Shown here: piece by piece, positions 10,771 through 19,605 of the stretch
How the letters are laid out: each line of letters begins with the position of its first letter
Numbering within the stretch: position 1 is the first letter of the stretch
NCBI GenBank assembly: GCA_040255465.1
Contig: JBDZVA010000001.1
Coordinates: forward strand, 806,001 to 870,000
Direction: 5' to 3'
Source: UBA5793 sp040255465
GTDB lineage: Bacteria > Planctomycetota > Phycisphaerae > Phycisphaerales > UBA5793
Length of the DNA: 64,000 nucleotides
Made by a program: the position numbers and the translations under genes
The notes under the pieces: generated by a model
The model's database searches: none
What the model was told of the DNA's origin: nothing
The model's input: only the letters and a program-made list of their open reading frames with translations

Positions 10771-11301
10771 TTAGACCGAGCGTGGATGCGCTGCCGCGGC
10801 CTCACGAAAGCGCTTGTACATGAGCTCCAGCGCCGCGGGAATGACGCGCACTTCACCCACCACGGTGATGAAGTTGGTGTCTCCACTCCAGCGCGGCACG
10901 ACATGCACATGCAGATGCTGCGGCACACCCGCACCCGCCGCGCGACCCTGGTTTACACCGATGTTCACCCCCTGGCAGTTCAACGCTCGCTCGACGAGAT
11001 CAGTCGCGCGATCAACGAGTCTCCACAGAGCCTCGCGCTGCGATGGGTCGTAGTCGAGCAGTCGCGGCCGGGCGTCGCCAAGCGCCACGAGCAGATGACC
11101 GTTGGTGAACGGATAGAGATTGAAGAGAATCATGCCGTGCTGGTCTCGCTCGATGATGAAATGCTCCTCATCCTGCTGAGGCTGATCCCAGTAGTCGAGC
11201 AGAAACGATCGCGCCGGGCCGGACTTGCCGCCCTGCGGCTCATCCTTGATCGACTCAATGTACTGCATGCGCCACGGCGCCCAGAGATTCTGCGTCTTCA
11301 T
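10771..11301 (-). CDS. HIT-family protein (Ap4A phosphorylase / nucleotidyl hydrolase-like)
   Basis: 176 aa from the ATG at 11301; an in-frame ATG 6 codons upstream is possible. The N-terminus (LWAPWRMQYIESI) is typical of the Ap4A-phosphorylase-like branch of the HIT superfamily. LYPFTNGHLLVALGDARPRL lies in the middle, and the histidine triad QHLHVHVVPRW near residues 130-140 carries the catalytic His. The likely reaction is hydrolysis or phosphorolysis of a nucleoside phosphoester; the exact substrate is not decidable from sequence. It is convergent with purL (10-nt gap) and divergent from the aminopeptidase gene. Confidence 0.9.
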   Translation of the reverse strand: MKTQNLWAPWRMQYIESIKDEPQGGKSGPARSFLLDYWDQPQQDEEHFIIERDQHGMILFNLYPFTNGHLLVALGDARPRLLDYDPSQREALWRLVDRATDLVERALNCQGVNIGVNQGRAAGAGVPQHLHVHVVPRWSGDTNFITVVGEVRVIPAALELMYKRFREAAAAHPRSV

Positions 11302-11306
11302 GCCAA

Positions 11307-11312
11307 ACGGTA
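11307..11312 (-). promoter_or_regulatory. -10-like box of the HIT gene
   Basis: TACCGT on the minus strand ends 5 nt before the HIT ATG; no Shine-Dalgarno is present. Fits the leaderless pattern seen at other first genes. Confidence 0.35.
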
Positions 11313-11419
11313 GCCGCACCGGTTTGCCTCATCACCGGTATCAGGGACGCTAGACTTGCCGAGCCGATTGCGTTGCAACCGGCCCCCACACTTGCCGCAT
11401 CGATCGAAAGGAATGTTTC

Positions 11420-12904
11420 GTGTACCAGAGCATTGAGATTGCCTCCCGCAGCGCTGCGAAACCCGCCGCCGTCGTGTGTTGCTACTTCGACGACAAATCG
11501 TTGCGGGACGCAGACAAGGCCCTCGACAAGGCAACCAAAGGGGCGCTCTCCGCGGCGCTCAAGCGGGCGGAAGTCAACGGCAGTGCGGGTGAGTCGCACC
11601 TGGTCGATGAGGGAAAGACCCGATACGTGCTCCTCGGGCTGGGTGAGAAAGCGAAGCTGGATGGACGTGTCGTGCGGCAAGTGGGGGCGGCTGTTGTGCG
11701 GACGCTGGATCGCATCGGCGCCGCCACGGCCTCGCTGCAGTTGAGTGGTCTCTCGACAGACGCCATGCCGGGCGAGCGACTGGCGCAGGCGCTGGCGGAG
11801 GGCGTCGGCCTGGCGGCTTTTGATTTCAACGATTTCAAGTCGACGACGAAGAAGGAAGCAAAGACCAAGACGCTCAAATTGAGCGTGGACGATGCAGATC
11901 TGAGTGCCGCACTGCGCAAGGGTCTGGCGCTGGCGGAGTCGACGAACGTTGCCCGCCGCCTCGCTGCGACGCCGCCCAATGTGGCGACGACGACCTACAT
12001 CGCCAGTCAGGCGCAGAAGCTGGCGCGCGGCTCGAAGGGGCGCATCAAGTGCCGCGTCATCAAAGGCCAGGCGCTCGTGACCAACAAACTCGTGGGTCTC
12101 ATCAATGTCGGCAAGGCGAGTGAGAACCCGCCGTGCCTCATCGAACTCTCTTACACGCCGCGCTCCAGCAAGAAGACGGTCCTTCTCGTCGGCAAGACGA
12201 TCTGCTACGACACCGGCGGGCTGTCGCTCAAGATCAACAACGGCATGAAGGGAATGAAGTACGACAAAAACGGCGGGATGGCGGTACTCGGCGCGATGCA
12301 CGCCGTCGCCCATGCCATCAAGCCCAACTGCAGAGTTGTCGCACTCCTGCCCGCGGCCGAGAACAGCATCAGTGACGAGGCCTACCGCCCGGATGACATC
12401 ATCACGTACCTCAACGGCGTGAGTGTCGAAGTGACCAACACCGATGCTGAGGGCCGCCTTGTACTCGCCGATGCTCTGGCGTGGGGTTGCAAGAAGGTCA
12501 AACCCGATGCGATCATTGATCTTGCAACACTGACCGGCGGAGTGGTCGTCGCGCTTGGCGCCACGTGTGCGGGTCTTTTCTGCAACGACGACAAACTGCG
12601 TGGCCGCATCGAGTGCGCCGCCGAGGGCACGGGTGAGCGCGTCTGGCGACTGCCGCTCTGGGAAGACTATCGCGAGATGATGAAGAGCAAGCACGCGGAC
12701 ATCTGGAACAGTGCGCCGGTCCGCCACGCGCATCCCATCCAGGGTGCAGCATTCCTCAGCTACTTCGTCGATGAAAAGATCCCCTGGGCTCACATCGACA
12801 TCGCCGGAACGAGCAACATCGACTCCGAGCAGTCTCCGTTCGTGGCGGGTCCGACAGGTTTCGGCGTGCGCCTGCTGGCTTCAGTGTTGGAGAACTGGGA
12901 CTAA
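11420..12904 (+). CDS. pepA: Leucyl aminopeptidase, M17 family
   Basis: Removes N-terminal residues from peptides with a two-metal active site. The 494-aa product starts at GTG 11420, preceded by GAAAGGAA. The N-terminal macro-like domain (about residues 1-170) is followed by the catalytic domain. The metal and catalytic motifs are visible: LLVGKTICYDTGGLSLK near 255-271 (Lys and Asp ligand), then KYDKNGGMAVLGAM, and the family signature NTDAEGRLVLADAL near 339-352, where Asp and Glu bind metal and Arg is catalytic. The last segment, DIAGTSNIDSEQSPFVAGPTG, is also typical. It begins a same-strand run with the zinc-ribbon gene 6 nt after its stop. Confidence 0.95.
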   Translation: MYQSIEIASRSAAKPAAVVCCYFDDKSLRDADKALDKATKGALSAALKRAEVNGSAGESHLVDEGKTRYVLLGLGEKAKLDGRVVRQVGAAVVRTLDRIGAATASLQLSGLSTDAMPGERLAQALAEGVGLAAFDFNDFKSTTKKEAKTKTLKLSVDDADLSAALRKGLALAESTNVARRLAATPPNVATTTYIASQAQKLARGSKGRIKCRVIKGQALVTNKLVGLINVGKASENPPCLIELSYTPRSSKKTVLLVGKTICYDTGGLSLKINNGMKGMKYDKNGGMAVLGAMHAVAHAIKPNCRVVALLPAAENSISDEAYRPDDIITYLNGVSVEVTNTDAEGRLVLADALAWGCKKVKPDAIIDLATLTGGVVVALGATCAGLFCNDDKLRGRIECAAEGTGERVWRLPLWEDYREMMKSKHADIWNSAPVRHAHPIQGAAFLSYFVDEKIPWAHIDIAGTSNIDSEQSPFVAGPTGFGVRLLASVLENWD

Positions 12905-12910
12905 GGACTG

Positions 12911-13174
12911 ATGACCTTCAGTGATGACGATTTTGATCCCGACGCCGAAGGGCCGAGCGAGGCGGACATCGCCCGTTTCAGCGAGAACACCTTTCGCTGC
13001 TACGAGTGCGGCGCCATGCTCTACGCCGGGGTCGACCTGTGCGGCAAGTGTGGGGCGGTCCAGTTCCACGAGAAGGATGTGACCGGCATGCGCAACCCGC
13101 TGCTGCGCCACCCGTGGCTGCTGACCATGGTCGTCGTCATCGTGCTGATCGCTTTTGCGCTGCTGGTGCTCTAG
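12911..13174 (+). CDS. Small zinc-ribbon protein with C-terminal membrane anchor
   Basis: An 87-aa protein. An acidic N-terminus is followed by a four-cysteine zinc ribbon, CYECGAMLYAGVDLCGKCG (residues about 35-53, two CxxC knuckles), and a single hydrophobic helix at the very C-terminus (about residues 68-87), giving a tail-anchored topology with the ribbon in the cytoplasm. AAGGA sits a few nt before the ATG. It lies 6 nt after pepA, so the two are probably co-transcribed. Double-zinc-ribbon tail-anchored proteins are common but functionally undefined; no specific role can be assigned. Confidence 0.82.
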   Translation: MTFSDDDFDPDAEGPSEADIARFSENTFRCYECGAMLYAGVDLCGKCGAVQFHEKDVTGMRNPLLRHPWLLTMVVVIVLIAFALLVL

Positions 13175-13327
13175 CTCCGATCAAGGCTCGGCGCAGACCC
13201 GGCGCTGAGGCGGTCGATTCGAGGGAGACGACCGGTTGATCGTGCGACTTCCACGCAGTCGCCGGGCCTGCGCAAAGCCTTGTCCCGACCTACATATGAT
13301 TGCCGCAGAATCAGGAAAGGACTGTTC

Positions 13328-14200
13328 ATGCCGCGAATCACCCGGGCCGCGCTCATCCAGGCCAGCCTCTGCGAACGAACGGATGCTCCGCTGGAGAAGA
13401 TTAAACAGGCGATGATCGACAAGCATCTCGCCCTCGTGGCCGAAGCGGCCGACGGAGATGCACAGATCTGTTGCTTCCAGGAACTCTTCTACGGGCCCTA
13501 TTTCTGTGCGGAGCAGGATGCGCGCTGGTACGATCTCGCTGAGCCCATGGACGGGCCAACTGTTCGCCTGTTTCAGGAAGTCGCGCGCGAAAACGAGCTG
13601 ATGCTCATCGTTCCAATCGCGGAACTGGCCACCGACGAAGGTGGGGCGATCTACAATGCAGCCGCAGTCATCAGCCACACCGGTGAGTATCTTGGCAGAT
13701 ACCGCAAGCACCACCTGCCGCATTGCCATCCGGGCTTCTGGGAGAAGTTCTACTTCAAGCACGGTACGGGGGGCTACCCGGTTTTCGATACGCCCTTTGG
13801 TCGCATCGGTGTGTATCTCTGCTATGACCGCCACTTCCCCGAAGGCGCACGTGAATTGGGACTCAACGGCGCCGAGATCGTTTTCAATCCGTCTGCGACC
13901 GTCGCGGGATTAAGCGAGTATCTCTGGAAACTCGAGCAGCCGGCTCATGCCGTGGCGAATCAGTACTTTGTCGGGGCGATCAACCGCGTCGGTCGCGAGG
14001 AGCCGTGGGATATCGGCGAGTTCTATGGCACAAGTTACTTCTGCGACCCACGCGGCCAGATCATCGCCGAGGCGGGTCGCGACAATGATGAAGTGCTGAT
14101 TACCGACCTCGATCTGGATCAGATTGCGGAAGTACGCAAGGTCTGGCAGTTCTATCGCGATCGCCGTCCCGAGACATACGAGCGCATTGCCAAGGTCTGA
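13328..14200 (+). CDS. Carbon-nitrogen hydrolase, beta-ureidopropionase / N-carbamoylputrescine amidase-like
   Basis: 290 aa of the nitrilase superfamily. The start ATG 13328 is chosen for the strong GGAAAGG ahead of it; an upstream GTG-type start at 13280 is rejected. The catalytic triad is visible: Glu in CFQELFYGPYFC near residue 49, Lys in YRKHHLPHCHPG near 127, and Cys in YLCYDRHFPEGARELG near 165. FNPSATVAGLSEYLWKLEQP and INRVGREEPWDIGEFYGTSYF closely resemble beta-ureidopropionases, which release beta-alanine from N-carbamoyl-beta-alanine. N-carbamoylputrescine amidase (polyamine synthesis) is the alternative. A TATGAT box about 26 nt before the start could be the promoter. Confidence 0.88.
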   Translation: MPRITRAALIQASLCERTDAPLEKIKQAMIDKHLALVAEAADGDAQICCFQELFYGPYFCAEQDARWYDLAEPMDGPTVRLFQEVARENELMLIVPIAELATDEGGAIYNAAAVISHTGEYLGRYRKHHLPHCHPGFWEKFYFKHGTGGYPVFDTPFGRIGVYLCYDRHFPEGARELGLNGAEIVFNPSATVAGLSEYLWKLEQPAHAVANQYFVGAINRVGREEPWDIGEFYGTSYFCDPRGQIIAEAGRDNDEVLITDLDLDQIAEVRKVWQFYRDRRPETYERIAKV

Positions 14201-14211
14201 GCAGGCATCCG

Positions 14212-15045
14212 GTGCAAACCATGAAGGACTTGGACACCATCCTGGGTCGAAGCAAGGCGCTCATCGGCATGGTGCATGTCGGAGCGCTCCCCGGAACGCC
14301 ATCCGCGGCCGAATCAGGTGGCGAGATTGCCAGTCGTGCGGCCGATGAGGCAGTGCTGCTTGCGGAGGCCGGCTTTGACGCGCTGATCATTGAGAACATG
14401 CACGACAGGCCATATCTCAGGCGACATGTCGGGCCCGAGATCGTGGCCGCGATGACGCACGTCGGACTTGCGGTGCGGGCGGCCGTGGGCGATCGACTGC
14501 CGCTTGGCGTGCAGATCCTCGCGGGCGCGAATCACGAAGCGCTGGCGACCGCGCTGGCGATCGATGCGCAGTTCATTCGAGCTGAAGGCTTCGTGTTCGC
14601 GTCGGTTGCCGATGAGGGTCTGCTCGATCAGGCCGACGCCGGTCCGCTGCTGCGGTATCGCAGAACCATCGGAGCCGAGCACATCGCCATCTTTGCCGAC
14701 ATCAAGAAGAAGCACAGCGCACACGCCATTACCGCGGATGTGGACATTGCCGAGACGGCTCGCGCGGCGGAGTTCTTCGGTGCGGATGGAGTCGTTGTCA
14801 GCGGCATGGCAACCGGCCGGCCAACTGCAATCGACGATCTCAGGGCGGTGCGAGAGGCAACGTCTCTTCCCATCCTCGTGGGGAGTGGGGCCACGCCCGA
14901 TTCGCTGGCGGAACAGTGGTCTCACGCTAGCGGAGTCGTGGTCGGATCATACATCAAGCAGGATGGACGCTGGGACGGGCCCCTTAATGCGGCCCGAGTG
15001 CAGGAAATGGTTGCTGCCGCTCGCCGGGCGCGGCAGGATCCGTGA
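14212..15045 (+). CDS. BtpA/SgcQ-family TIM-barrel protein
   Basis: 277 aa starting at GTG 14212 (an ATG lies 9 nt later). It shows the BtpA-family pattern of a TIM barrel: LIGMVHVGALPGTP at the N-terminus, AGFDALIIENMHDRPY near 60-75, LGVQILAGANHEALATALAI, FADIKKKHSAHAI near 165, GVVVSGMATGRPT near 195, and LPILVGSGATPDSL near 220. BtpA was described as a factor for photosystem I stability in cyanobacteria and SgcQ as a putative sugar-related protein. In a non-phototroph such as this the substrate is unknown; a nucleoside or sugar-phosphate enzyme is plausible. It starts 11 nt after the amidase gene on the same strand. Confidence 0.86.
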   Translation: MQTMKDLDTILGRSKALIGMVHVGALPGTPSAAESGGEIASRAADEAVLLAEAGFDALIIENMHDRPYLRRHVGPEIVAAMTHVGLAVRAAVGDRLPLGVQILAGANHEALATALAIDAQFIRAEGFVFASVADEGLLDQADAGPLLRYRRTIGAEHIAIFADIKKKHSAHAITADVDIAETARAAEFFGADGVVVSGMATGRPTAIDDLRAVREATSLPILVGSGATPDSLAEQWSHASGVVVGSYIKQDGRWDGPLNAARVQEMVAAARRARQDP

Positions 15046-15147
15046 TAGTGGCGAATCCCTATTCATCCGCTTCATCCGACCCTCGCCGACCCTGATCCGG
15101 GGCTGGTGCGTAACCTTCCCATGCCCTGATTTCACTGGAGAATGATC

Positions 15148-15999
15148 ATGATCTCGACCAGAGCGATCCTTTGCGCCGGCCTTTTAATGACGGCGCTAGC
15201 TTCTTTCACCGGATGCGACAAGAACGATTCTCCCGCTCCTGCGACACCCGAGTTTGAGAGTGCTTCAGGTGAATTGCCAGATTGCTGCGCTTCGGAGGAG
15301 ACCCCGATCGACCGGTCCACTGCCGCGGCAGAGGGCAACGAGGTTGCTTCAGAGGGTGATTCCGCTCAGCCGGCGAGCCTTGCGGCTAACGCCGAGCAGT
15401 TGCGGGCTCGCGTCGGTTCGATTCAGACCTCGGTCGACGATGGCGTCCTCCAGACGATCATCGGGCGCCAGCCGTATCTCGATTTGAACTTCATGAACGA
15501 AAACGGCGAGGAAGTGAATCTTGCCCGCGACTATGCCGGCAAGACCATCGTTCTGTCCACTATCTTCACCTCCTGCCCGACGCCGACGGCCTGTCCAAGA
15601 ATCACCGATGACTTCGCCGACATGGCCAACCGCCTGCCGGCGGAACTCGCCGACAAGGTTCAGTTTGTGCTCGTGAGTTTCGACCCGGCCAACGACACGC
15701 CTGAGGTGCTCAAGATCTTCGGCCGCAAGCACAGCATCAACTTCGATCGCGTTGATCTGCTCGTATCGGACGTGCCGACGACGAAGCGGTTGATGATCGA
15801 TGAACTTGAGATTCCCATTCAACTCGACGCCCAGACCGGCGGATTCAGCAACCACGCGCTGATGGTGCATGTCATTAATAAGGATGGGTTCATTGTCGTG
15901 GAGCGCACGGCGGGGAGCAGCGCGAAGATCAGCATGTTACTGGACGAGATCATTCGAGCGGTGAATCTGCCCTTCGTTGCACCCGATAACGGCGGATAA
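15148..15999 (+). CDS. SCO1/SenC-family lipoprotein with CX5C motif
   Basis: 283 aa from the ATG at 15148, preferred over 15142 because GGAG lies 7 nt before it. The signal peptide ends with a lipobox (ASFTGC), so the protein is probably a lipoprotein outside the inner membrane. About 90 low-complexity residues precede the thioredoxin-fold SCO domain. The copper or redox site reads FTSCPTPTACPRITDDF (Cys near 143 and 149): five residues between cysteines instead of the three of classical SCO1. The conserved distal His appears in FSNHALMVHV near 236. SCO proteins deliver copper to the CuA site of cytochrome oxidase or act as thiol reductases. No oxidase genes are nearby. Confidence 0.85.
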   Translation: MISTRAILCAGLLMTALASFTGCDKNDSPAPATPEFESASGELPDCCASEETPIDRSTAAAEGNEVASEGDSAQPASLAANAEQLRARVGSIQTSVDDGVLQTIIGRQPYLDLNFMNENGEEVNLARDYAGKTIVLSTIFTSCPTPTACPRITDDFADMANRLPAELADKVQFVLVSFDPANDTPEVLKIFGRKHSINFDRVDLLVSDVPTTKRLMIDELEIPIQLDAQTGGFSNHALMVHVINKDGFIVVERTAGSSAKISMLLDEIIRAVNLPFVAPDNGG

Positions 16000-16187
16000 T
16001 CCTCGCTCGCCGCGGCCGATGCGGCGCAATGCGAACAGGGCTCCCGGCTTCAGGTCCGGGTGCTAAACCAGACAAACTATGCCGCCGATGAACGCTGAGG
16101 ATTCTCAGTGTGAGGCGATGGTTGCGCTATGTCCCTGCCGACGGCGGGGAATGGTGGAGACCGCGCCAACTTGGAGGCGGCAGATCG

Positions 16188-17441
16188 ATGGCCCTGGGCT
16201 TCTTCAAATCCAGTATCGCGCCCGTCGCGATCGACTTCGGTTATGCGGAACTGAAGTTGCTCCAGGTGCAGCCCGGCGAACCCGCCACGCTGATGGCTGC
16301 GGCGCGCGAAGTGATTCCCGAAACGGCTCGCAACGATCCTGCGGCACGGCAGATGTTCCTGACCGAGGCGCTGCCTCGACTCATCCGCGAAGGCGGCTTC
16401 AAGGGCAAGACGGCCATCTGCTCGATTCCCGCCTGGCAGACTTTCGTCCAGCACATGCAGGTGCGCGGCGGCGACAACGCCGACGCCATTACGGACCAGT
16501 TGAAGGCTCAACTGCAAGCCATCATCGCCTGCGATCCAAACAACGTTGTCGTGCGCCACGTCGAAGTGGGGGATGTGTACAAGGAAAACCAGCAGATGGT
16601 GGAAGTCATCTGCTTTGCCGTTGCGCGCGATGTCGTCATGCGGCAGATCGAATTGCTCAACAAGTGCCGCATGGAGATCGGCGGCTTCCACGCCGAACCC
16701 ATCGCCGTCGTCAAGTCCTTTGAGCACCTGTATCGCCGTGAGGGCGATGACCAGATCACCACGCTTTACGTCGATCTTGGCGCCAGTTGCACCAAGGCCA
16801 TGATCGCCCACGGCAAGGAAATCCGCTTTGCCAAGACGATTCCCGTCGGGGGCCGACATTTTGATCAACGCCTGGCCGAAGTGCTCGATTGCGAGGTGGC
16901 TTCCGCCCGCATGCGCCGACTCGCAGAATCGGGTCCGGTCGTCGCGGGGGTTGCGAACGCCACCTCGGCTTTGCGTGTGGGCAGTACGGCAGTCGCCCAG
17001 ACCGCTCAACATGCCAAAGTCGGAACCATCGATGATCGACGCGTCGGGAGCATTCCGAGCGAGTTTGCGCCGGTTCATACCGGCGGCGAATCCGCGAGCG
17101 CCACTGAGGAATCGCCTGACGACGCCGGTTCAACGGTGCGACAGGCGGTCGAACCGCTGGTGGAGCAGTTGATCGAGGAGCTGAAAATGTGCGCCCGGTA
17201 CCATCGCCGGCTCTTTGGCGAGCGATCGCTGGATCGCATCGTGTTCGTGGGCGGCGAGAGCATGGACCGCGCGTTCTGCTGTGAAGTCGCGGAGGCGATC
17301 GGCGTCGTGACCTACCAGGGCAATCCGTTCGGCCGTTTGCACCGGACGGGAGACGAGCGATTTGTGGGCTTCGATGGCACGCACACCGAGCCGGGCTGGT
17401 CGGTGGCGCTGGGTTTGTGCGCGTGTCCGGCTAATGCGTGA
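16188..17441 (+). CDS. pilM: Type IV pilus assembly ATPase-like protein PilM
   Basis: An actin-like cytoplasmic protein that ties the pilus motor to PilN/PilO. 417 aa from the ATG at 16188, with GGAGG 10 nt upstream; the longer frame from 16110 is rejected. The start MALGFF, then SIAPVAIDFGYAELKLLQV, matches the PilM phosphate-1 region. YVDLGASCTKAMIAHGKEI near 205 is the phosphate-2-like motif, followed by TIPVGGRHFDQRLAEVL. The C-terminal IVFVGGESMDRAFCCEVAE is the adenosine motif. A Ser/Ala-rich insert (about 265-320) is longer than in most PilM. It is the first gene of the operon pilMNOPBTC. Confidence 0.93.
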   Translation: MALGFFKSSIAPVAIDFGYAELKLLQVQPGEPATLMAAAREVIPETARNDPAARQMFLTEALPRLIREGGFKGKTAICSIPAWQTFVQHMQVRGGDNADAITDQLKAQLQAIIACDPNNVVVRHVEVGDVYKENQQMVEVICFAVARDVVMRQIELLNKCRMEIGGFHAEPIAVVKSFEHLYRREGDDQITTLYVDLGASCTKAMIAHGKEIRFAKTIPVGGRHFDQRLAEVLDCEVASARMRRLAESGPVVAGVANATSALRVGSTAVAQTAQHAKVGTIDDRRVGSIPSEFAPVHTGGESASATEESPDDAGSTVRQAVEPLVEQLIEELKMCARYHRRLFGERSLDRIVFVGGESMDRAFCCEVAEAIGVVTYQGNPFGRLHRTGDERFVGFDGTHTEPGWSVALGLCACPANA

Positions 17442-17497
17442 ACGATCGGATCAGGCCTTCTCGGTTTTGAAGTGTGTGACAGCAACGGAGTATTCTC

Positions 17498-18319
17498 ATG
17501 CCGCATTCCAGTTTCCTTCCGGAAGACTACCTCGCCCAGCGGGCGGAGCGGCGCACCAGCATCCTCAGCCTGACGTTGTTCATCGTGGTGATGACCGCCG
17601 TGGTTGGCGCGTTCCTGGTGACGAATCGCCAATGGTCCCGCGTCAAAGTCGAGCAGCAGGAGATCAACATCCACTACACCGAGGCCGCCAAGCGCATCAG
17701 CGAGCTCGAAGAACTTGAGCGACAGAAGCAGCAACTGGTGGATCGGGCCGAGGTCGCGGCCGCGCTGGTCGAGCGGGTGCCCCGCTCCATTCTGCTTGCC
17801 GAGTTGATTAACCGCATGCCCGACGCCGTGAGTCTTCAGGAGTTTGACCTCAAGTCCGAGAAGGAAAAGGTCAAGCGGCCACCGCCATCAGCGACGAAGG
17901 TGAAGTCGATTACGGGTGACGCAAAGGCATCCGCATCGCGCAAGCCGACCAAGGCGGACGAAGCCGAGGAGCGCAAGATCGAGGTGCCGTCCTACCAGGT
18001 CATCATCGAAATGGAAGGCGTCGCTCCGACCAACCAGCATGTTGCGGAGTATCTCACGAACCTCGGCCAGTGCTCGTTGCTCCGCGACGTCGAACTTCGC
18101 TACTCCAAGGAAACCAAGGTGGAAGAGCAGTCGGTGCGCGTCTTTCGCATCCGGGCGATCATCGATCCGCACGCGGACGCCAAGCAGTTCGAGCCGTTGA
18201 AACTGCGCCGGACGATGCGTGATCCGACTGAAAACACGCTCGAGTTCGAGCAGTTTGACCGCAGCCTCATCGAGGTCGACCTCGGCGACGGTGCGTCCAG
18301 CCCGAACGGAGGGAAGTGA
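17498..18319 (+). CDS. pilN: Type IV pilus inner-membrane protein PilN
   Basis: A bitopic inner-membrane protein of the pilus alignment complex; its cytoplasmic N-terminus binds PilM. 273 aa; GGAG lies 7 nt before the ATG. The N-terminus has the short conserved segment SSFLPEDYLAQRAERR, a variant of the PilN LLPxR motif. One membrane helix follows (about residues 22-42), then a coiled-coil (about 48-90) and a ferredoxin-like periplasmic domain. A Lys/Ala-rich linker at about 125-165 is unusual. The gene is followed at 3 nt by pilO, consistent with a PilN/PilO pair. Confidence 0.88.
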   Translation: MPHSSFLPEDYLAQRAERRTSILSLTLFIVVMTAVVGAFLVTNRQWSRVKVEQQEINIHYTEAAKRISELEELERQKQQLVDRAEVAAALVERVPRSILLAELINRMPDAVSLQEFDLKSEKEKVKRPPPSATKVKSITGDAKASASRKPTKADEAEERKIEVPSYQVIIEMEGVAPTNQHVAEYLTNLGQCSLLRDVELRYSKETKVEEQSVRVFRIRAIIDPHADAKQFEPLKLRRTMRDPTENTLEFEQFDRSLIEVDLGDGASSPNGGK

Positions 18320-18321
18320 TC

Positions 18322-18885
18322 ATGCGATTCGGGGTACGCGAAGTCCTGTTCATTCTGGTGCTGCTGGCGGTTCCGGTGGCGTCGTTCTGGTTCGTCTTCA
18401 AACCGCGCAACGAGGACATCGTCACCGCGCGCACGGAGATCGCGGCCAAGCGTCAGACGCTGAACAAGTTGAATGAAGCCTCGACGAAGATCAAGGATCT
18501 CGGAGAGGCCATCGCCGCCGGCCAGGAAGCGATCGAAGTCATCGAGGCCAAGCTTCCGGCTGAGCAGAGCGTGGATGAAGTGCTGCGTCAGGCGTCTGAC
18601 ATCGCGATGAAACACACGTTGCGCATCAAGACCGTCACGCCGCAGAAGAAGGTGCCCGCCTCGCAGTACATGGAGTTGCCCATCGCGTGGGAACTCTCAG
18701 GCAACTTCGATGGATTCTACGAGTTTCTGCTCGACCTCGAGCAGTTGCCACGACTGACGCAAATTCGCGATCTGAACATCAAGCGCGCGGATCAGGATCA
18801 AGGCGCAATGACCGCGACGTTCACGCTGAGCATCTATTTCCAGCCGCGCACTTCGTCCGCGAAACTCGTGGAGGTCAACCCATGA
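18322..18885 (+). CDS. pilO: Type IV pilus inner-membrane protein PilO
   Basis: 187 aa; the ATG at 18322 is chosen because GGAGGG precedes it by 8 nt. One N-terminal membrane helix (about residues 6-27, REVLFILVLLAVPVASFWFV) is followed by a coiled-coil and a PilO-type periplasmic domain (LPIAWELSGNFDGFYEFLLD, the family's usual dyad of hydrophobic strands and helix). It forms heterodimers with PilN and contacts PilP. Its stop overlaps the pilP start (ATGA), showing translational coupling. Confidence 0.88.
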   Translation: MRFGVREVLFILVLLAVPVASFWFVFKPRNEDIVTARTEIAAKRQTLNKLNEASTKIKDLGEAIAAGQEAIEVIEAKLPAEQSVDEVLRQASDIAMKHTLRIKTVTPQKKVPASQYMELPIAWELSGNFDGFYEFLLDLEQLPRLTQIRDLNIKRADQDQGAMTATFTLSIYFQPRTSSAKLVEVNP

Positions 18886-19574
18886 CGATGGAGCACTTCA
18901 ACCCGCAATCCGGGCACATTCCCGACACGCCAGGCGGGGAGGGACTCGACGCATCGTCGGTCGAACAGATCGACCTCGTCGGCACGGCCGCGTCCAAGAA
19001 GCGCGTCAGCGACGCCACGGTGGTCCTCGTCGGCACGCTGCTCGTCGGCGCCGGCATCCTCACCGGCATGCGATGGCTCGGAACCAAGTCCTCGAGCCTT
19101 GGCGTCGATCAGGCCATTGAAAAGACGGTAAATGAGTTTCTCGGCCGCACCAACCCGGCTTCCGCTCAGAGTCGTCAGAACGGCGCTGCCGAGGCCGATG
19201 CCATGCTCAATTCACTCACCGACGATCGCACCGAAGGACAGGTGCAACTCGAGTACGTGAAAAAGAATCCATTTGTTCTGAGTCTCATACGACCGTCCCG
19301 TGAAGTGACGCCGGACGCACCGAGCATTGATCTGGCGGCGCAGCGCGAGCAGGCCCGATTGGCTGAATTGCGCCGGACGCTGGAGCGCAAAGCCCTCAGC
19401 ATGCGACTGAGCAGCATCATGGGGCAGCCCGGCAAGCGCGTAGCCGTTCTCAACAACCTCGTCGTTCAGGTTGGAGATGTCATCGATGCGACGTACGAAG
19501 TGAAGGACATCACGGCATTTGAAGTCGTGCTTGTCGCTGAGGGAATGGAGTTTCGCAAGAACCTGAAGGAATGA
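18882..19574 (+). CDS. pilP: PilP-like pilus alignment protein
   Basis: 230 aa, coupled to pilO by a 4-nt ATGA overlap. Unlike the usual PilP lipoprotein, it has no lipobox but a single membrane segment around residues 46-64 (ATVVLVGTLLVGAGILTGMRW) after an acidic, cytoplasm-like N-terminus. The C-terminal part (LSSIMGQPGKRVAVLNNLVVQVGD ... FEVVLVAEGMEFRKNL) matches the beta-domain of PilP/GspC homology-region proteins. The function, linking PilN/PilO to the secretin PilQ, is inferred from position and this domain. pilQ is not in the window. Confidence 0.72.
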   Translation: MTMEHFNPQSGHIPDTPGGEGLDASSVEQIDLVGTAASKKRVSDATVVLVGTLLVGAGILTGMRWLGTKSSSLGVDQAIEKTVNEFLGRTNPASAQSRQNGAAEADAMLNSLTDDRTEGQVQLEYVKKNPFVLSLIRPSREVTPDAPSIDLAAQREQARLAELRRTLERKALSMRLSSIMGQPGKRVAVLNNLVVQVGDVIDATYEVKDITAFEVVLVAEGMEFRKNLKE

Positions 19575-19605
19575 GAGACCGCCTCTCACCACCGAGCGCC
19601 GAGCC

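Noticed and set aside
16040..16062. tRNA-like or terminator-like stretch CCCGG ... CCGGG after the SCO gene
   Set aside because: Only a 5-bp stem, and no cloverleaf arms or anticodon stem found around it.
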